Of a stretch of DNA of 64,000 nucleotides, positions 1 to 12,035 are shown piece after piece. Both the position numbers and the translations under genes were made by a program. A model generated the notes under the pieces. That model saw only the letters and a program-made list of their open reading frames with translations, searched no databases and had not been told where the DNA came from. Positions within the stretch are counted from its first letter, which is position 1; each line of letters starts with the position of its first letter. The stretch spans positions 31,594 to 95,593 of the forward strand of contig CBFFRP010000294.1 of assembly GCA_965644295.1 (NCBI GenBank), given 5' to 3'. This DNA comes from Paraphysomonas bandaiensis (Eukaryota; Chrysophyceae).

Positions 1-3000
1 GGACGCATGATACCCCCCGTAAAAAAACATACCTTATCTTCGAAACTCAGACAGAGGTGTACAACTGCATATGACAATAAGAACTGCAAAACAACTCCGA
101 AGACAATCTACCTTGTTCTGGGGATGGTGGCATTGGGGCCGTGGTGTTCACCCACTTCTCTATCTGTGATAGTTTCTCTGTTGTTTCAGCAGTTACATGT
201 GCTACCAACTTCGCCTGCTTCTTCTGATCGCCCACTACTGCTTCCAATTTATTCATTGCATGGCGAGACGCGGAACGACATGAAGATAGTTCCGAGTTTA
301 GATGTTCCATGGCGTCTTCTAACTGCTGCTTGGTGTCCGTAAACTGAAAAACTTCACATAAACACAACATCCTGAATAAAGTACATATGTCACCTTCGTT
401 TCGTCAAGTTCAGACTTGTCTTGTATATCTTTCACGCTTTCGCACAATTCTGTATTTCCATTATCAGAAACTGTACATTACTACCTATTCACACACCTTT
501 TAGTGTTGCACAACTCGTTGTCTGTGTCTGCTCCAATTTCTCCAGTCGCTCCAGCATTGTACCATGAAGCGAATACAGGCGCTCTAATCTACTGGTTTGT
601 GTTTCTACCTTTTCCAGAATATCACTAACATTGCCTGTGGGGTTATGGTTGCATTTATAACGGATATCCCTACAGAGTACACTACTACCTTCCAATCTGC
701 CAATACGATCATTAATCACTGTAAACTGCTCGGAGCTACGCCCATCGCGCTCAGCCCACTCCTCTTTCAAACGCACAAGATGGGCACTCACGGCTTTTCT
801 TTCATATATTATGGTAAAGTGAAGGCAAGGATAATTCAAGTGACATACTTGTGGTAATTATGCGTTGATTCGATAGTTTCACACCGTGATGTTATCTGCA
901 AAAACGCAATTACGAGAAAAATAGTAGAAAGAAATACTCATACCATGTTGCTAAGCTGGTGTCTATTGCGTTCAACTGTTTCAGTAATAGCAGCCACCCG
1001 GTTCGAAGCAGTCTCCTTTTCGCTTTCATATTCATGAAACTTGTGTTTTATACTGTCTATATACAAGCCTATGGCACGATGCACGCGTATTAACAAATTA
1101 CAATAGTACAGCAAATCAATATAAGATTCGTACAACAATACGCACCAATTAGCTCAATACACCCAACTGGATCCTTTTTAATATTCAGCCTGCTCATAAG
1201 CGATCCATAACATTCGCTCGTCTCTTGCAAAATGTCCAGAGGAGTACTGACAGCATGAGACAGGGATTTAATTTCATCGCAAACTCTGTTGGGCGGATTG
1301 TTATGGGTGTATATAGAGCTATCACTTTTGTCTACTTCTGGATCACCAGATACAGACATCCCTTCACAACTTTCCTTAAATTTTTGTAAGATTACTTTTC
1401 GCTTCCAGAATCTGAAGAATGGACCAAGAGAAGGGCGGCTATTTTGCTCCCACATGAACACCAAATTTCTGATATGTAACCTCAATTTCTATATACAGTT
1501 TTAGATTGAGTTAAAAATATAATTTCCGACCTCTCTTCTACATTGTAGTTTGTGAAAATGAATCCATTCAACAAACGCTTTCTTGAGCACAAAGCCCTGG
1601 CCAGCGTGGGACAAAAGTTGAAGTACACGACGACCTGTAGCACAATCACTTCACACAATCAACTACTCAAACAGCACCTCTTCTCAAGAGACCAATAGGA
1701 TCAAATTCTGTCAACCACAACAATAAATACAAAACAAAAAGACACGTGATTCTAACCTTGCCAAGACCGGTAGGCTCGACGCAATAAGTATATTTCTCTG
1801 TGATAAAACTAAATAAGGTAAAGCACCTGCCCCTTATACTGTACCTTTGTCGCACAAAAGCTTGCAAGTGTTCTACGCCTCTCTTCAGAGGCAAACTAAA
1901 TGCAATCTTAGTTGCTCGTGTAGACTGCACATACAAACTAAGGCCATTCTAACGGGGAATAATAGGGAAAAGCGTTATACCGTTATCATGGCCTGTGTGA
2001 GCTGCTCGTTCAGTTCAGTAACTGCCTCACGGATGCTGGCATTCGTCGCTTGTTTGAGGTCATTAAGCCTGACTCAGCAATTAATATAACAATCAATATG
2101 AAGCTTGCGTACTTTTGGGTTCCAGTGCTACTAGTCTCTGTATAGCAAAACGCATTACGCAGAAGAAAACAAAGCTTTAACCCTACCATCCAGGGATCTA
2201 TGTACCAGCTTCTCTGTCTCCATGACCTTTGTCTTGTCAACGCAGTTACGATACAACATGCTAGATTACCTTATTCATGAGGTACTTATTCTGGTTCGCG
2301 GCGTTGTCATCCGCCTGAGGCATACATGAACTTAGAAAAGTAGGACATACCGATATAATTCATACATCGTCCAATCTCGACACAATAGACTTTATCTGGC
2401 CCTCAAGACTGTCCTGTAGCTTTATCAACTCAACCTGGTTACAACAAAATAATTATATACAGTGAAATTTTCTTTCAGAACGTCATTACCATATTGGCAC
2501 CCCCATCTCGTTTCTCTTTCATCAAGCCTTTCACTTGCTTCTGAATCTCTACAATGGAATCAGATCACCGGCAAACATATACATAACCAAAAATATGCTC
2601 TACCTGACACTTTCGCAAACATACTCGCTTCGAGTGCATTATGAAGATCAATTCTTCGAACAACAAGTCTAAGTGCTTCGATGTCAGCAAATAATTGTTT
2701 TATTTTGTCCACATCATTTTCTTGCGAAGAATGGGCAGGTGACTTATTGAGAAGCTCGCGGACATTGTTGATGTCCTACATATCTATTACATAATGCACG
2801 ATACGCAAAATACAAACTCACAAGCTGACAATGTTCAATTTTTCGAATAAGACCAGGAATCTGCAGAGGCTTTAGGAAACGAATTACATGAAAGAGTGAG
2901 AGCAAAACCTTGTTGAGATCTTCCATAATTTGATCTAGCCAAGTTGGATGAGATATCTCTGTTTCATGCCTTTGTAATTGCTTTTTCATTTGCCTGAGAT

Positions 3001-3864
3001 GTATCTACACACAGAGATTATCATATGATTACATATAACTACGTACAACTTTATATATGACTATATATGACAATATATATGGCTACATACAACTTCATAT
3101 ATACGACTACATACAACTATATAGAACTATACATATGACTATATACCATTACATATATGACTATATAGAGCTATACATGACTATATTGAGCTATATACAT
3201 GACTATATAGAGCTATACATGACTATATAGAGCTTACATGACTATATAGAGCTATATACATGACTATATTGAGCAATACATGACTATATAGAGCTATATG
3301 TGACTATATAGAGCTATATACATGACTATATTGAGCAATACATGACTATATATCACTATATAGAGCTATGCATGACTATATTGAGCTATATGTGACTATA
3401 TAGAGCTATATACATGACTATATTGAGCAATACATGATTATATTGAGCTATATTCATGACTATATAGAGCTATACATGACTATATTGAGCAATACATGAC
3501 TATATATCACTATATAGAGCTATGCATGACTATATAGAACTATATATGACTATATAGAGCTATGCATGACTATATTGAGCTATATGTGACTATATAGAGC
3601 TATGCATGACTATATTGAGCTATACATGACTGCATAGAGCTATATGTGACTATATAGAGCTATATATGACTACACCCCTACCTCTAATGCTCCTGTATTG
3701 ACTTGAACAATAGTACTCGGTCTTTGAGTTCTTTGTGTTCTTTTAGCACGTAATGATTTTGCAGCTTCTTGCATCATTTGACGTCTATCATCATCACTAC
3801 TTGACTCTTCCTCGTCCTCCTCTTCTTCATTAATATTATTTAAACTATCCATATCATCATCCAT
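1..3864 (-). CDS. Large coiled-coil protein with SFI1-like Trp repeats (3' end outside window)
   Basis: The ATG is at 3864 and the gene runs off the left edge over roughly 16 short exons joined by GT-AG introns. The first exon (3864-3682) encodes an acidic, Ser-rich N-terminus followed by a basic stretch. A 677-nt repeat-filled intron follows, then exon 2 from 3004. Later exons (for example 2400-2450, 2010-2070, 1860-1920, 1140-1480, 950-1060, 490-800, 110-340) encode heptad-like Lys/Glu/Leu helices. The exons at about 1860-1390 splice in a single frame into Trp-centred helices (RRAYRSW, KKAFVEWIHFHK, NLVFMWEQ, FFRFWKRK). This resembles the centrin-binding repeats of SFI1-type centrosome and basal-body proteins. 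A basal-body or flagellar role is inference. Exon ends were judged by eye and the C-terminus is missing. Confidence 0.72.
3020..3681. repeat. 20-bp minisatellite filling intron 1 of the coiled-coil gene
   Basis: Dozens of degenerate copies of a unit close to GACTATATAGAGCTATACAT, with variants ending TATATGT or GCAATACAT, occupy nearly the whole first intron of the upstream-reading gene. The donor (GAG|GTAGGG at 3681) and acceptor (GTGTAG at 3005) lie outside the array, so the repeat should be spliced out. Confidence 0.9.
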
Positions 3865-4583
3865 TATTTAATTAGAATATCTTGGTAGTTGTTTATTAAT
3901 ATGGTTATATTGATAGATGGTTATATGAATAGAGTTCTATATGTATGTATGTTTATATTTGAATTATGATGGTGTTTATATGGTAAAACGTATATATATA
4001 TATGTATATATGTACATATGTATATATGTATGTGTAGGTGTATGTGTATCTCATACATATAGACTATATTGTATGTAGTGGTGTGTGTATATATGTATAG
4101 GTGTATGTGTACAGCAGTGTATAGTATGGAGGGTATAGTACACTGCTGTATAGGTAGATGATAGTCTATGTCCTCTAGTCTCCAGTTTTTGGTGATATGG
4201 ACAGTAGGAATTCCTACAAACCATACCGCATAGTATGCCCTGCTGTGTACTGCTGTATATAAGTACTGTACTGTGTATACCATGTAGCGGTATATGGTAT
4301 ATACAGTACTGTATATAAACAGCAGTATACAGCAGCAGTATACCAATATACATATGGATACTACAATGCCGTCTAGCATATAGTACATAGTAGGAATCCT
4401 ACAGCAGTATACAGGCATATATGTATATATATATATATACATACATACATCCAACTCCTGCTATCATTAACGGCCTTATCACTATAATATAACAATTACA
4501 TACCCCTTACACACACACACATATATCTACATACCCTCCTCTCTCTTCCTTCTTATCTATTACCCCTCTATAAACTCAAACTA
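3865..4583. promoter_or_regulatory. Divergent intergenic region with TATG/TACA microsatellites and ACAGCAGTAT words
   Basis: This stretch separates the minus-strand coiled-coil gene (ATG 3864) from the plus-strand p25-alpha-like gene (ATG 4584), so it should hold both promoters. It is dominated by TATATG/TACATA runs (about 3940-4040 and 4410-4450). It carries several copies of an ACAGCAGTAT / ATACTGCTGT word near 4109, 4141, 4241, 4318-4342 and 4402. A 177-codon open frame on the minus strand here is a product of the repeats, not a gene. Confidence 0.6.
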
Positions 4584-6382
4584 ATGGCTGCTACAATAGA
4601 AATGGAGCTGTGGAATATCTTCACATGCTATACATTACATGGATGTCCAAGAGATCCTAGTCGTATAACTGAAACACAATTTCTTAAATTATGTAAAGAT
4701 TCAGCTGTGTTTAATCCTTCTATGGTTGATGTACCATTAACTCAAGCGGATCTTCATCTTATATGGACATCAGAGTTAAAGGCATGCAATAAGGTGCGTA
4801 TATGTATGTATAGATGTATGTATAGATGTATGTAGAGACACTGTATATATATGTATGTATATACACTTGTATAGTTACTGTATAGATATATGTATTAGAC
4901 AACGATGGTTATATACGATATGTATAACATATAATGGCTATCTAGTCTGCTGGAAGTTCAGAATCTGGACGACTTGATTACAAGGAGCTGTTATCTTGCT
5001 TAATTAGGGTGGCTGCTAGATGCTATCCAAATTGTAGTGGTTCGGAGGAGTCCATGCAGCAGTTATTAATGGACAATATCCTTCCTATGGCTGCTCGCCG
5101 TCGGCCTGTCTCATTAACAAGCTTTGTGTCCCAACCGATGATTGAAGATCTCTTTGAATACTATCAGGAAGCTCTGCATGAAATATTTCGATACTACGCT
5201 AATAATTCTGATAACATATCACGGAACATGATTAAATCAACGGCTTCTAAATCCAGAACATTCGATGAACAGAAGAGTCTCATTGCTGAGGCTAGAGAAA
5301 GAACCCAAGCGCGCACAGTGACGGCCTCCCAGATGAATTACGAAGAGTTTTTAAGTTTTGCCAGCGATTTTGGTCTGGCAAGCAGGTAAAGAATAGTCGT
5401 ATTTGTGTATCATTGTTCTGCATAATCTATTACATAGCATGGCCCTTACTACTCTAGACCTGGGTGATATTTTCTTGACTGTAATATCCACACAGTCCTT
5501 TGAGACAACTCTGCGCAGTATCTCTTTTCGAGAATTTTGGGAGGTAAATGGATAACATCTGCTTCAAGAGCTAGCTGGATAATTAATCACTTGAATTCTT
5601 TTTGTAGGTTCTTGTGCGCTGCGCTCTGGTGGCCTTTCGAAAAACAAAAGTATGGTTATAGATAATCGTGTAATTGATATGAAATGAAACGGTTGTATAG
5701 GACATCCCCACCGAAGATAAGCTGAAAGGAATGTTTCTTTACATGTGGCGGCACATGCAACAGTCAATGCTCGCCAATAGTAGTGGAGGAGGAAGCAGAA
5801 CTGCAGCTGCTGGGGGCTTTACCATATTCCAGGGAGGGTTGCTTAGAGGCTCAAAGGTATGTACCATTCGTGACTTTTCATCTCGCGAATGGGAGTAAAG
5901 TAGTTTTGCAGATATTGAATGAGAGATTTATCATGGCTTGGAACAAAGATGGATTCAGAGATTATCTTGACAGAAATCATGTGAGGCCATAGATGCCTAT
6001 CACCACGTTTACTACATCTAACATTCGTTGTATCCCACAGAGCAGATCCGCTGCTGATACCGCTCACAACGATGGCAGCGTGATTGAGAAGGTGGTCGGA
6101 ATCCCAGCAAAATCTAAACACGGCACGAAAGATGACAGCAAGCGCAGTGGAGTAACGGCAGAGCGTCCTGCTACTCGTGCCAAAACCCCACCACGCCATA
6201 TTACTGTCAATATTCATATAAATGATAACGATGACTTGAATGACGAAAGGATTCAACCGCAACAGTTGCGTAAACTTTTGCAATCTCGGCCTGATCTTGC
6301 TCAACTTCTCTACGAATGTGTTGTGGAGGAGGGTTTGGATCAACTGGAAGACGAAGACGACGACCTTGATGCAAACACATGA
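4584..6382 (+). CDS. p25-alpha-like (TPPP-type) protein with two EF-hand-like modules
   Basis: Six exons: 4584-4793, 4946-5385, 5438-5543, 5608-5649, 5701-5856, 6041-6382, giving 431 residues. The N-terminus (MELWNIFTCYTLHG, then FLKLCKDSAV and DLHLIW) follows the pattern of p25-alpha/TPPP domains: helix, the phrase 'KLCKDS', then a DLxxIW and LDYKELLSCL helix. A second similar module is split over exons 3-4 (LDLGDIFLTVIS, then FREFWEVLVRCALVAF). The tail is Gly/Ser-rich and ends acidic (EDEDDDLDANT). Family members bind or bundle microtubules, and such a role here is inferred from the fold pattern only. All splice phases close into one frame. Confidence 0.72.
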
Positions 6383-7320
6383 AAGATCTTTGGTCATGTA
6401 ATGAAACTACTTGAGCATATGTAGAGTTCATTTCATTCTGTTCGTTGTTCTATATACTATACATACGTGTGAAAATGCTCATGTGACTAATTTATTCTAG
6501 ACAACTTCCTGGCAATCATTGTAGAAGATAATGGAGAATAGAATATTGCGGCCACACTATAGTTACCTTATGTCCTCTTTATTACTGTAGTTCCCCCTCG
6601 AGTAATCATATGAATTGATTTCTTATATATGTGTTAGGAAAGGGTTAATAACTAAAACGATATCAAGATTTTGGTTTACAAGTGGTAAGGGTAAATTAAT
6701 GTGGTACAGAGTACAGAGTCTCTATCATTAATAGTTCGAAGAATAAGAAAAAAACGATTATACACTATATTGAAAATCCACATACTTGAGAAAAACCACT
6801 TCAGCTATCAGCTATATATATAATATATAATATCTATAGGTATACTCTATCATTGTCAGCGTTGCAAGTGCTCTATAAACATATTAACCCCTCTCCTACT
6901 CCACTCCTGGCAGAATTCAATGCCGTCAATCGGAAAAGGCCAATGCTCCATCTCGAGGTCGTCGGTTTCATGTTTTCTTAGCGGACAAGAAGAAATTCAA
7001 AAGTAAGTATTTAGATATATAGCATATGTGTCATAGAGCATAGGTTGCTGCATGTGAAATGTAGATAAGCAAGAGGTTCTATACTCTATACTAGAATTGT
7101 TTACGACTCGTAGTACAACAACTGATAAATTGTAATATCAGAGAGATTGCATGACACGTAAATAATTATTATTGTGTGACTAATAATATCATTACTTTCA
7201 CATTGAGTGATAGAATGACATGCTTTTTCAAGCTAACAACAGATAGACGTAATTCTTGTAAAATAACCACTCACGATCTGAGAATAGCCTCCATGTATCC
7301 ATCCAGTAATTATACCCGAC
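6383..7320. other. Intergenic, convergent 3' flanks
   Basis: The stretch lies between the 3' ends of two convergent genes. It is AT-rich with no long frame. A 27-codon frame beginning at 6919 is too short and unsupported to call. I see no structured RNA or repeat of note. Confidence 0.5.
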
Positions 7321-9168
7321 CTAAATAGAAAATTTCGGCTGGTCCGCAATCGCAGCAACTGGGGAGCACGGAGGCGAGTCTTCCTCGGGTTCTCTTTTAG
7401 TTTTGACTGGTGTGGAGTTCGAAGATGATGGGTGAGACTTTCGCCCCACTCGGCGAACCAAATCCACATATTCTGGCTCTATAGGGTGGCCAAATGCTTC
7501 CGTTACAGGTGCCTCAGTGTCCACCACAGCCGTCTTGGCCATGTATGCAGTAGTGGGTTTAAAGAGTCGACTCTCGACGTTACTATAGACCTTCGAGCGA
7601 ATAAGTTTTGGCTTCCCTGTGTCAGGTACGGGTTGCGCAGGTGCATTAGCAGATCGAGGCCACGCGTTGTACGACGACGAAACAGTTGGACGACATAAGC
7701 GAGAATCACTGCTAATCACCTTCTTAGGAGAGAGCGAAGTACGGGACTTTCCGTTGGGAGACTGCGGAACGTGTTCATTACGAGGGACAATAAAATATGA
7801 TATGCATATAACAACCCAACATTTGAAAAGGTGTAACAAGATTCAACTTACATTGGGTGAATTCAATTCTTTCTTCTTCCAGGCTGATTCGCTGTATGCT
7901 CTTGTCGGACTATGGAGTTTCGATTCAATATTCTTAAACTTATAGTGGTGACTCTCAGGCACAGCGGGAGGGGGAAGATTGCTGTCCAATACGGACCCGC
8001 GGCGGACATTGGTGTTGTATTTCGGTTGCTGAGATGCGGTTGTCGACGCATCAGAAGTAACCGACATGCGAGGAGAGTATTTAGCCTTCTCACATGCAAC
8101 TGTCGTCTCGTGCAATCGCGAAGCAATGTCACGATAGAGTGAATCCTTAGGTGGGGACGAGAGGGCTGCAGCCTCAACGTGCAGTGTTTTTTCTGCATCT
8201 GACTTCTTGAAAGTTGTTAAAAATCTGGGCGATCCGGGGCGGGAATCTTCGCCTACCGATTTCTCGCTCCCCATCCACTTGCTACTCTCAGCTGCCAGCG
8301 TCGTGCGATGAAACCTCGCCTGTACGTGGTCATACGGGCTGCTCTCTCGTCTTGACACAACTGGAAGCTCTTTGTGAATCATCGACAGCTCACCAGGCAA
8401 CATACTTGTTGAGAATCTGCGGTTGACAGGCGAAGTCTTTTCCGAACCCTCGTCAGGATTTGCCGGCTTAACCCATTTCCCATGAATAGCAGCAGCGGTA
8501 GGATTCAGTAGACGAGACTGCACAGAGTCCTTGTACGGATCATGCCATCGAGAGCGGTCTTCAGTAGCATTAGAGAAGTCAAGAGTACTCACACTACTGC
8601 GTCGAACAGCTGTTGAAAAGACAGGCCCCGACTTCCGCCTCTCTACTTCATCAGCACTCCTGCAACTCAACCATCTGCCATTGGTCGTAGCTGCTGTGGG
8701 CGTGTGTAACTTAGACTGAACATCCTTATATTGGTGATTACCAATATACCCCTCTACATCATCATAGCTTCCTCCAATACCAGGCCATAACTTATTGCGA
8801 GGAAGTGTTCGAGGAGATGAGCTTCGTGATGTTCGAGGTGAACCACCAATAGAATTACGTGGTGATCCAGCTCTTGAACTACGAGGTGATAAACTACGAG
8901 GTGATATTGTTCCCGTCCATTTACCATTCATTGTAGCAACAGTAGGTTGATGTAATCTTGATGGTACATCTTTATATGATCCACGTCGATTATGATTTCT
9001 TTCTACTGTATTTTCAGTATTATGATTTGTATTATTCATATGAGGATGATTAATCTCATAATTATTTGAATGATCCTCATTAATTCCATTTAATGATGGG
9101 ATTTGATGAATTCTATCAAGTTCACTGTCTAAACTCTCACCACTTATAAGTACAGGCCCTGTATTCAT
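7321..9168 (-). CDS. Protein with seven copies of an unrecognised ~20-residue repeat
   Basis: Two exons (9168-7852 and 7761-7321, one 90-nt intron, phase 0) give 585 residues. Seven degenerate copies of a repeat are spaced through a Ser/Pro/Arg-rich, probably disordered chain. The consensus is aromatic-x-x-V/I-x-S-R/K-L/F-h-x-P-T-x-A followed by about five residues and W. Examples are YKDVQSKLHTPTAATTNGRW and FKNIESKLHSPTRAY. Between copies 1 and 2 lies a basic SPR-type tract (SPRSSRAGSPRNS), a likely kinase substrate. The layout of short Lys/Arg-Leu-Pro-Thr motifs in a disordered backbone resembles microtubule-decorating proteins such as SAXO or MAP6, but the motif itself is not theirs. I do not recognise the family. 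Confidence 0.8.
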
Positions 9169-9785
9169 ATCTTTATCTTAACTACACTGTATTCATAATG
9201 ATATAATTGAGATAAGAAATCTTATATAATAATATCTATTAGAATTATCTCTTATTGATGTGATTGCATTGTATATATATATATATATATATGTATGGAA
9301 TGATCTATCGTACGATGATAGTTGCAGTAATCCTCATATACTATCCATTCATATGATATTATACTGTACTTCCAGGATGTTGAGGTATGAAGTGGAGGGA
9401 GATGGGATGATATCTAAAAAAACATGTACGATACAGATACAACTGAGTGTCAAGATCATCTGGATGGAGGAGGTATGATTGGTCCTCAACTTGGAAACAG
9501 GTATCTTGTAGAGATCCAATTTATTTCAGTTTTTTATGTCCAACAGCTTCACTATGTATATACGACGTAGTTCTGTACAGAGGATGAGATGCACTGAAAA
9601 TGGACGTTAGTTATGTCAATGTATGCATATATATATTAAGGTAAGAAGAAGTAACTCCTGTGATTGGACTCATTATTCATTCACTCATTTGTCTTTCACT
9701 GCAATATTGTAGCATATAGATATACATCTCTGTATATATACATACTGTCATCATTGTCTGTCTCCTCTAACCGTTAGATAGTAGT
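9169..9785. promoter_or_regulatory. Divergent intergenic region
   Basis: This 617-bp region separates two divergent genes (starts 9168 minus and 9786 plus). It contains an (AT)n run at about 9274-9292 followed by GTATGG, and a TATATATATT box near 9630. A 72-codon frame at 9260-9478 consists largely of the microsatellite and is not called. Confidence 0.5.
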
Positions 9786-10640
9786 ATGACCTCAATCTCA
9801 TATACTCTGAAAGGAATCATATTATTACTATACTGTTTACAAATATATACATCACTTGAATATTATTCAAATAATCATTCTGATCCCACTTCAACTTATA
9901 AAGAAGATAATTATGAGAATATTTCTGTACGGAAATCAAATGCATTAATTCATGATTCCAACAAAATCAAAAGTGGTAAAAAAGCAGCCTTATCGGCACT
10001 TCGTGCTGTTTCTTCTGAAAATTGTGATTGGCGAACGAATCCTATTGCGCTTATGAAAGGAGAAGTGTGTGGTAGATACTATAAGATTCTTGGTATTGGC
10101 AATCGTCACGAGGCAGATATTGGTGATATAAAAAGAAGCTATAGATTAAAGAGCAAATCTCTTCATCCCGATAAGAACCCAAGTGGGGAATTAGCCCAGG
10201 AAGCATTTACATATTTAAGAGAAGGATATGAATGTCTCACTGATGAAAATTGTAAGCGCCACTATGACTACAGCCTTACAATCATGGAACAGGATAACTT
10301 ACGAAGACGTAAAGAGCGTCTCGCCGTGGCCACCAAATGTGCTCGTGATATAGTGGAGAAGACACACTACTACACTACATTTGCAGCCTCGATGATTGAC
10401 CAAGGTATTAGGAATATATTCTGTGTGCTAAATAACTGATTGTGCTCCTATTCCGCAGCTGCTGGTTCTGTATGGGATAGACTTGGCACGATTCGTGTAT
10501 TCGACGTCCAGCTTGGCCGAGTAGCGGGATTAGTATACGCCGCCCTTTACCGCAAAGGAGCTCTCATTGCAGTTGCGCTGGCTAAGCTAGTGTTACTGTT
10601 CAACCAAGCTGTAATGCAAAGTGTTGATCGCGTAGAGTAA
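9786..10640 (+). CDS. J-domain protein with N-terminal signal sequence, probably ER-luminal
   Basis: Two exons (9786-10404 and 10459-10640, phase 1) give 266 residues. The N-terminus has a hydrophobic stretch (ILLLYCLQIYTSL), consistent with a signal peptide or signal anchor. The J domain lies around residues 98-165 (YYKILGIGNRHEADI) and keeps the HPD tripeptide in LHPDKNPSGE, so it should stimulate an Hsp70 ATPase. After a basic helix (RRRKERLAV), exon 2 adds a Val/Ala/Leu-rich helix (GALIAVALAKLVLLF) that could be a second membrane segment. There is no Gly/Phe or zinc-finger region. An ERdj-type co-chaperone for BiP is the likely role, by inference. Confidence 0.82.
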
Positions 10641-10893
10641 TAGGCCACAAAGAATGGAAAGGAATTACTCCGTGGAGTAGACTTTCAAATATTTTATAGA
10701 TAGTAGTAGTATTTATTATAGGTCAGTGTCTTTTATCGTCATTTTTATCAGTCAAATGATGTCGTATATAATAACTGAGACAAATATAAATATATTCGAA
10801 AAAGTTGAAGAGTAGTGAACTTTCTATGTTTCGGCATTTCACAGGCCAAAATATATTAGAGTGATTTTTTTATAAACTGTGGTATCAAAACTG

Positions 10894-11070
10894 TACTTAG
10901 TAACACTTACTTCTATTCACACTTAGTAACAACTTAGTAACACTTACTTCTATTCGCACTTAGTAACAACTTAGTAACACTTACTTCTATTCACACTTAG
11001 TAACAACTTAGTAACACTTACTTCTATTCACACTTAGTAAAAACTTAGTAACACTTACTTCTACATTAGT
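10894..11070. repeat. 37-bp tandem repeat, about 4.5 copies
   Basis: Head-to-tail copies of a 37-bp unit start CACTTAGTAACAACTTAGTA and continue with ACACTTACTTCTATTCA. Unit starts are seen at 10920 and 10957 and onward at 37-bp steps. Copies differ by single bases only, so the array is young. Confidence 0.92.
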
Positions 11071-11254
11071 ATACTTATGATAAACAGGTGTTGCTGAGAA
11101 CAGATTTCACCAGGTGTTACATTGCTATGTTATATATATTCTAACGCAAGAACAATGCAAACACGACAGACGTAGTACTTCTATGTATTATTTCTGCTTA
11201 CAGTATACTAGGCAAAAGAATAATTGCCAACATTAAATATAAAATCAGGACTAA

Positions 11255-11330
11255 ATTATTGTTAGATATTGATGGAGTTTTGAAACCCGCTGAACAATAC
11301 TATCGCCATTCAATATATTGTTGCCATGCC
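11255..11330. repeat. Dispersed repeat copy, partner of 59512-59605
   Basis: The blocks ATTGTTAGATA, TTGATGGAG-TTTT-AAAC, ACAATACTAT and CAATATATTG-GCCAT occur in the same order here and at 59512-59605, where the copy has about 15 extra bases. The second copy lies just beyond the 3' end of a hAT transposase relic, so both may be remains of the same hAT element end. Confidence 0.6.
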
Positions 11331-12035
11331 CTGGTCACAGTCGATTGGGTCTAGTAGGTGTGCATAGATTTACCACAAAGTTTTAAAATATTGGATTTAC
11401 CAACATGGGTAAATTTGATTAATATCAACCACTCCCGATGGCTATAACACAACCCGTGATTGATAGCATTAGAAACATGAAAAGGTTTACTTTTTATATA
11501 AGTTACTGTACTTAATTTGTAATGTGTAAATGACGTTCAGCGGAGTTTTCAGTTGTGTAGATTATAATTTTGAAACTGTCATACTTCAACATACACTTCA
11601 ACCGTAGCATTACTATACCATGTAAGCTGCTCAGTATATCGCTTTGAGTCTGTGCTGCGCTGCAGTTGTCATGACAGCATCATCAGGTTCACAACTCAAT
11701 TTGTGGTTTCTTCCAGGCACATTTTGTCCACATGCTGCTGTCATCTACATGTACATCACTGCAGCCAATATCTAGATATCTTATACATATATATGTATGT
11801 ATCCTCTAGATATCTCGATATCTAGATATTCAGGGCTGTATATTGAGGTTTCTAGACTATTATTGGGAAAAACAGAACGTAAATTTGTACTTCATGTCGT
11901 TTCCATGTATACGTTATGTATACCGCGGTATACCCTACACTGCAGTTGAACACATACACAGTTATATAAGCTACAGTTTCATTTAAGGACTTCGTGTGGT
12001 GCATATATATATTCATATAATCCAAGTGTGAAGCC

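Larger units (their letters stand above)
10641..12035. other. Intergenic with tandem repeat and a dispersed hAT-like fragment
   Basis: No gene is seen. It holds a 37-bp tandem repeat (10894-11070), a stretch near 11255-11330 that also occurs near 59512-59605, and imperfect palindromes of the CTAGATATC / GATATCTAG type at 11806-11830. Confidence 0.5.

Noticed and set aside
3921-4454. 177-codon minus-strand ORF
   Set aside because: Composed of TATATG/TACATA repeats and lying in a divergent promoter region; no domain.
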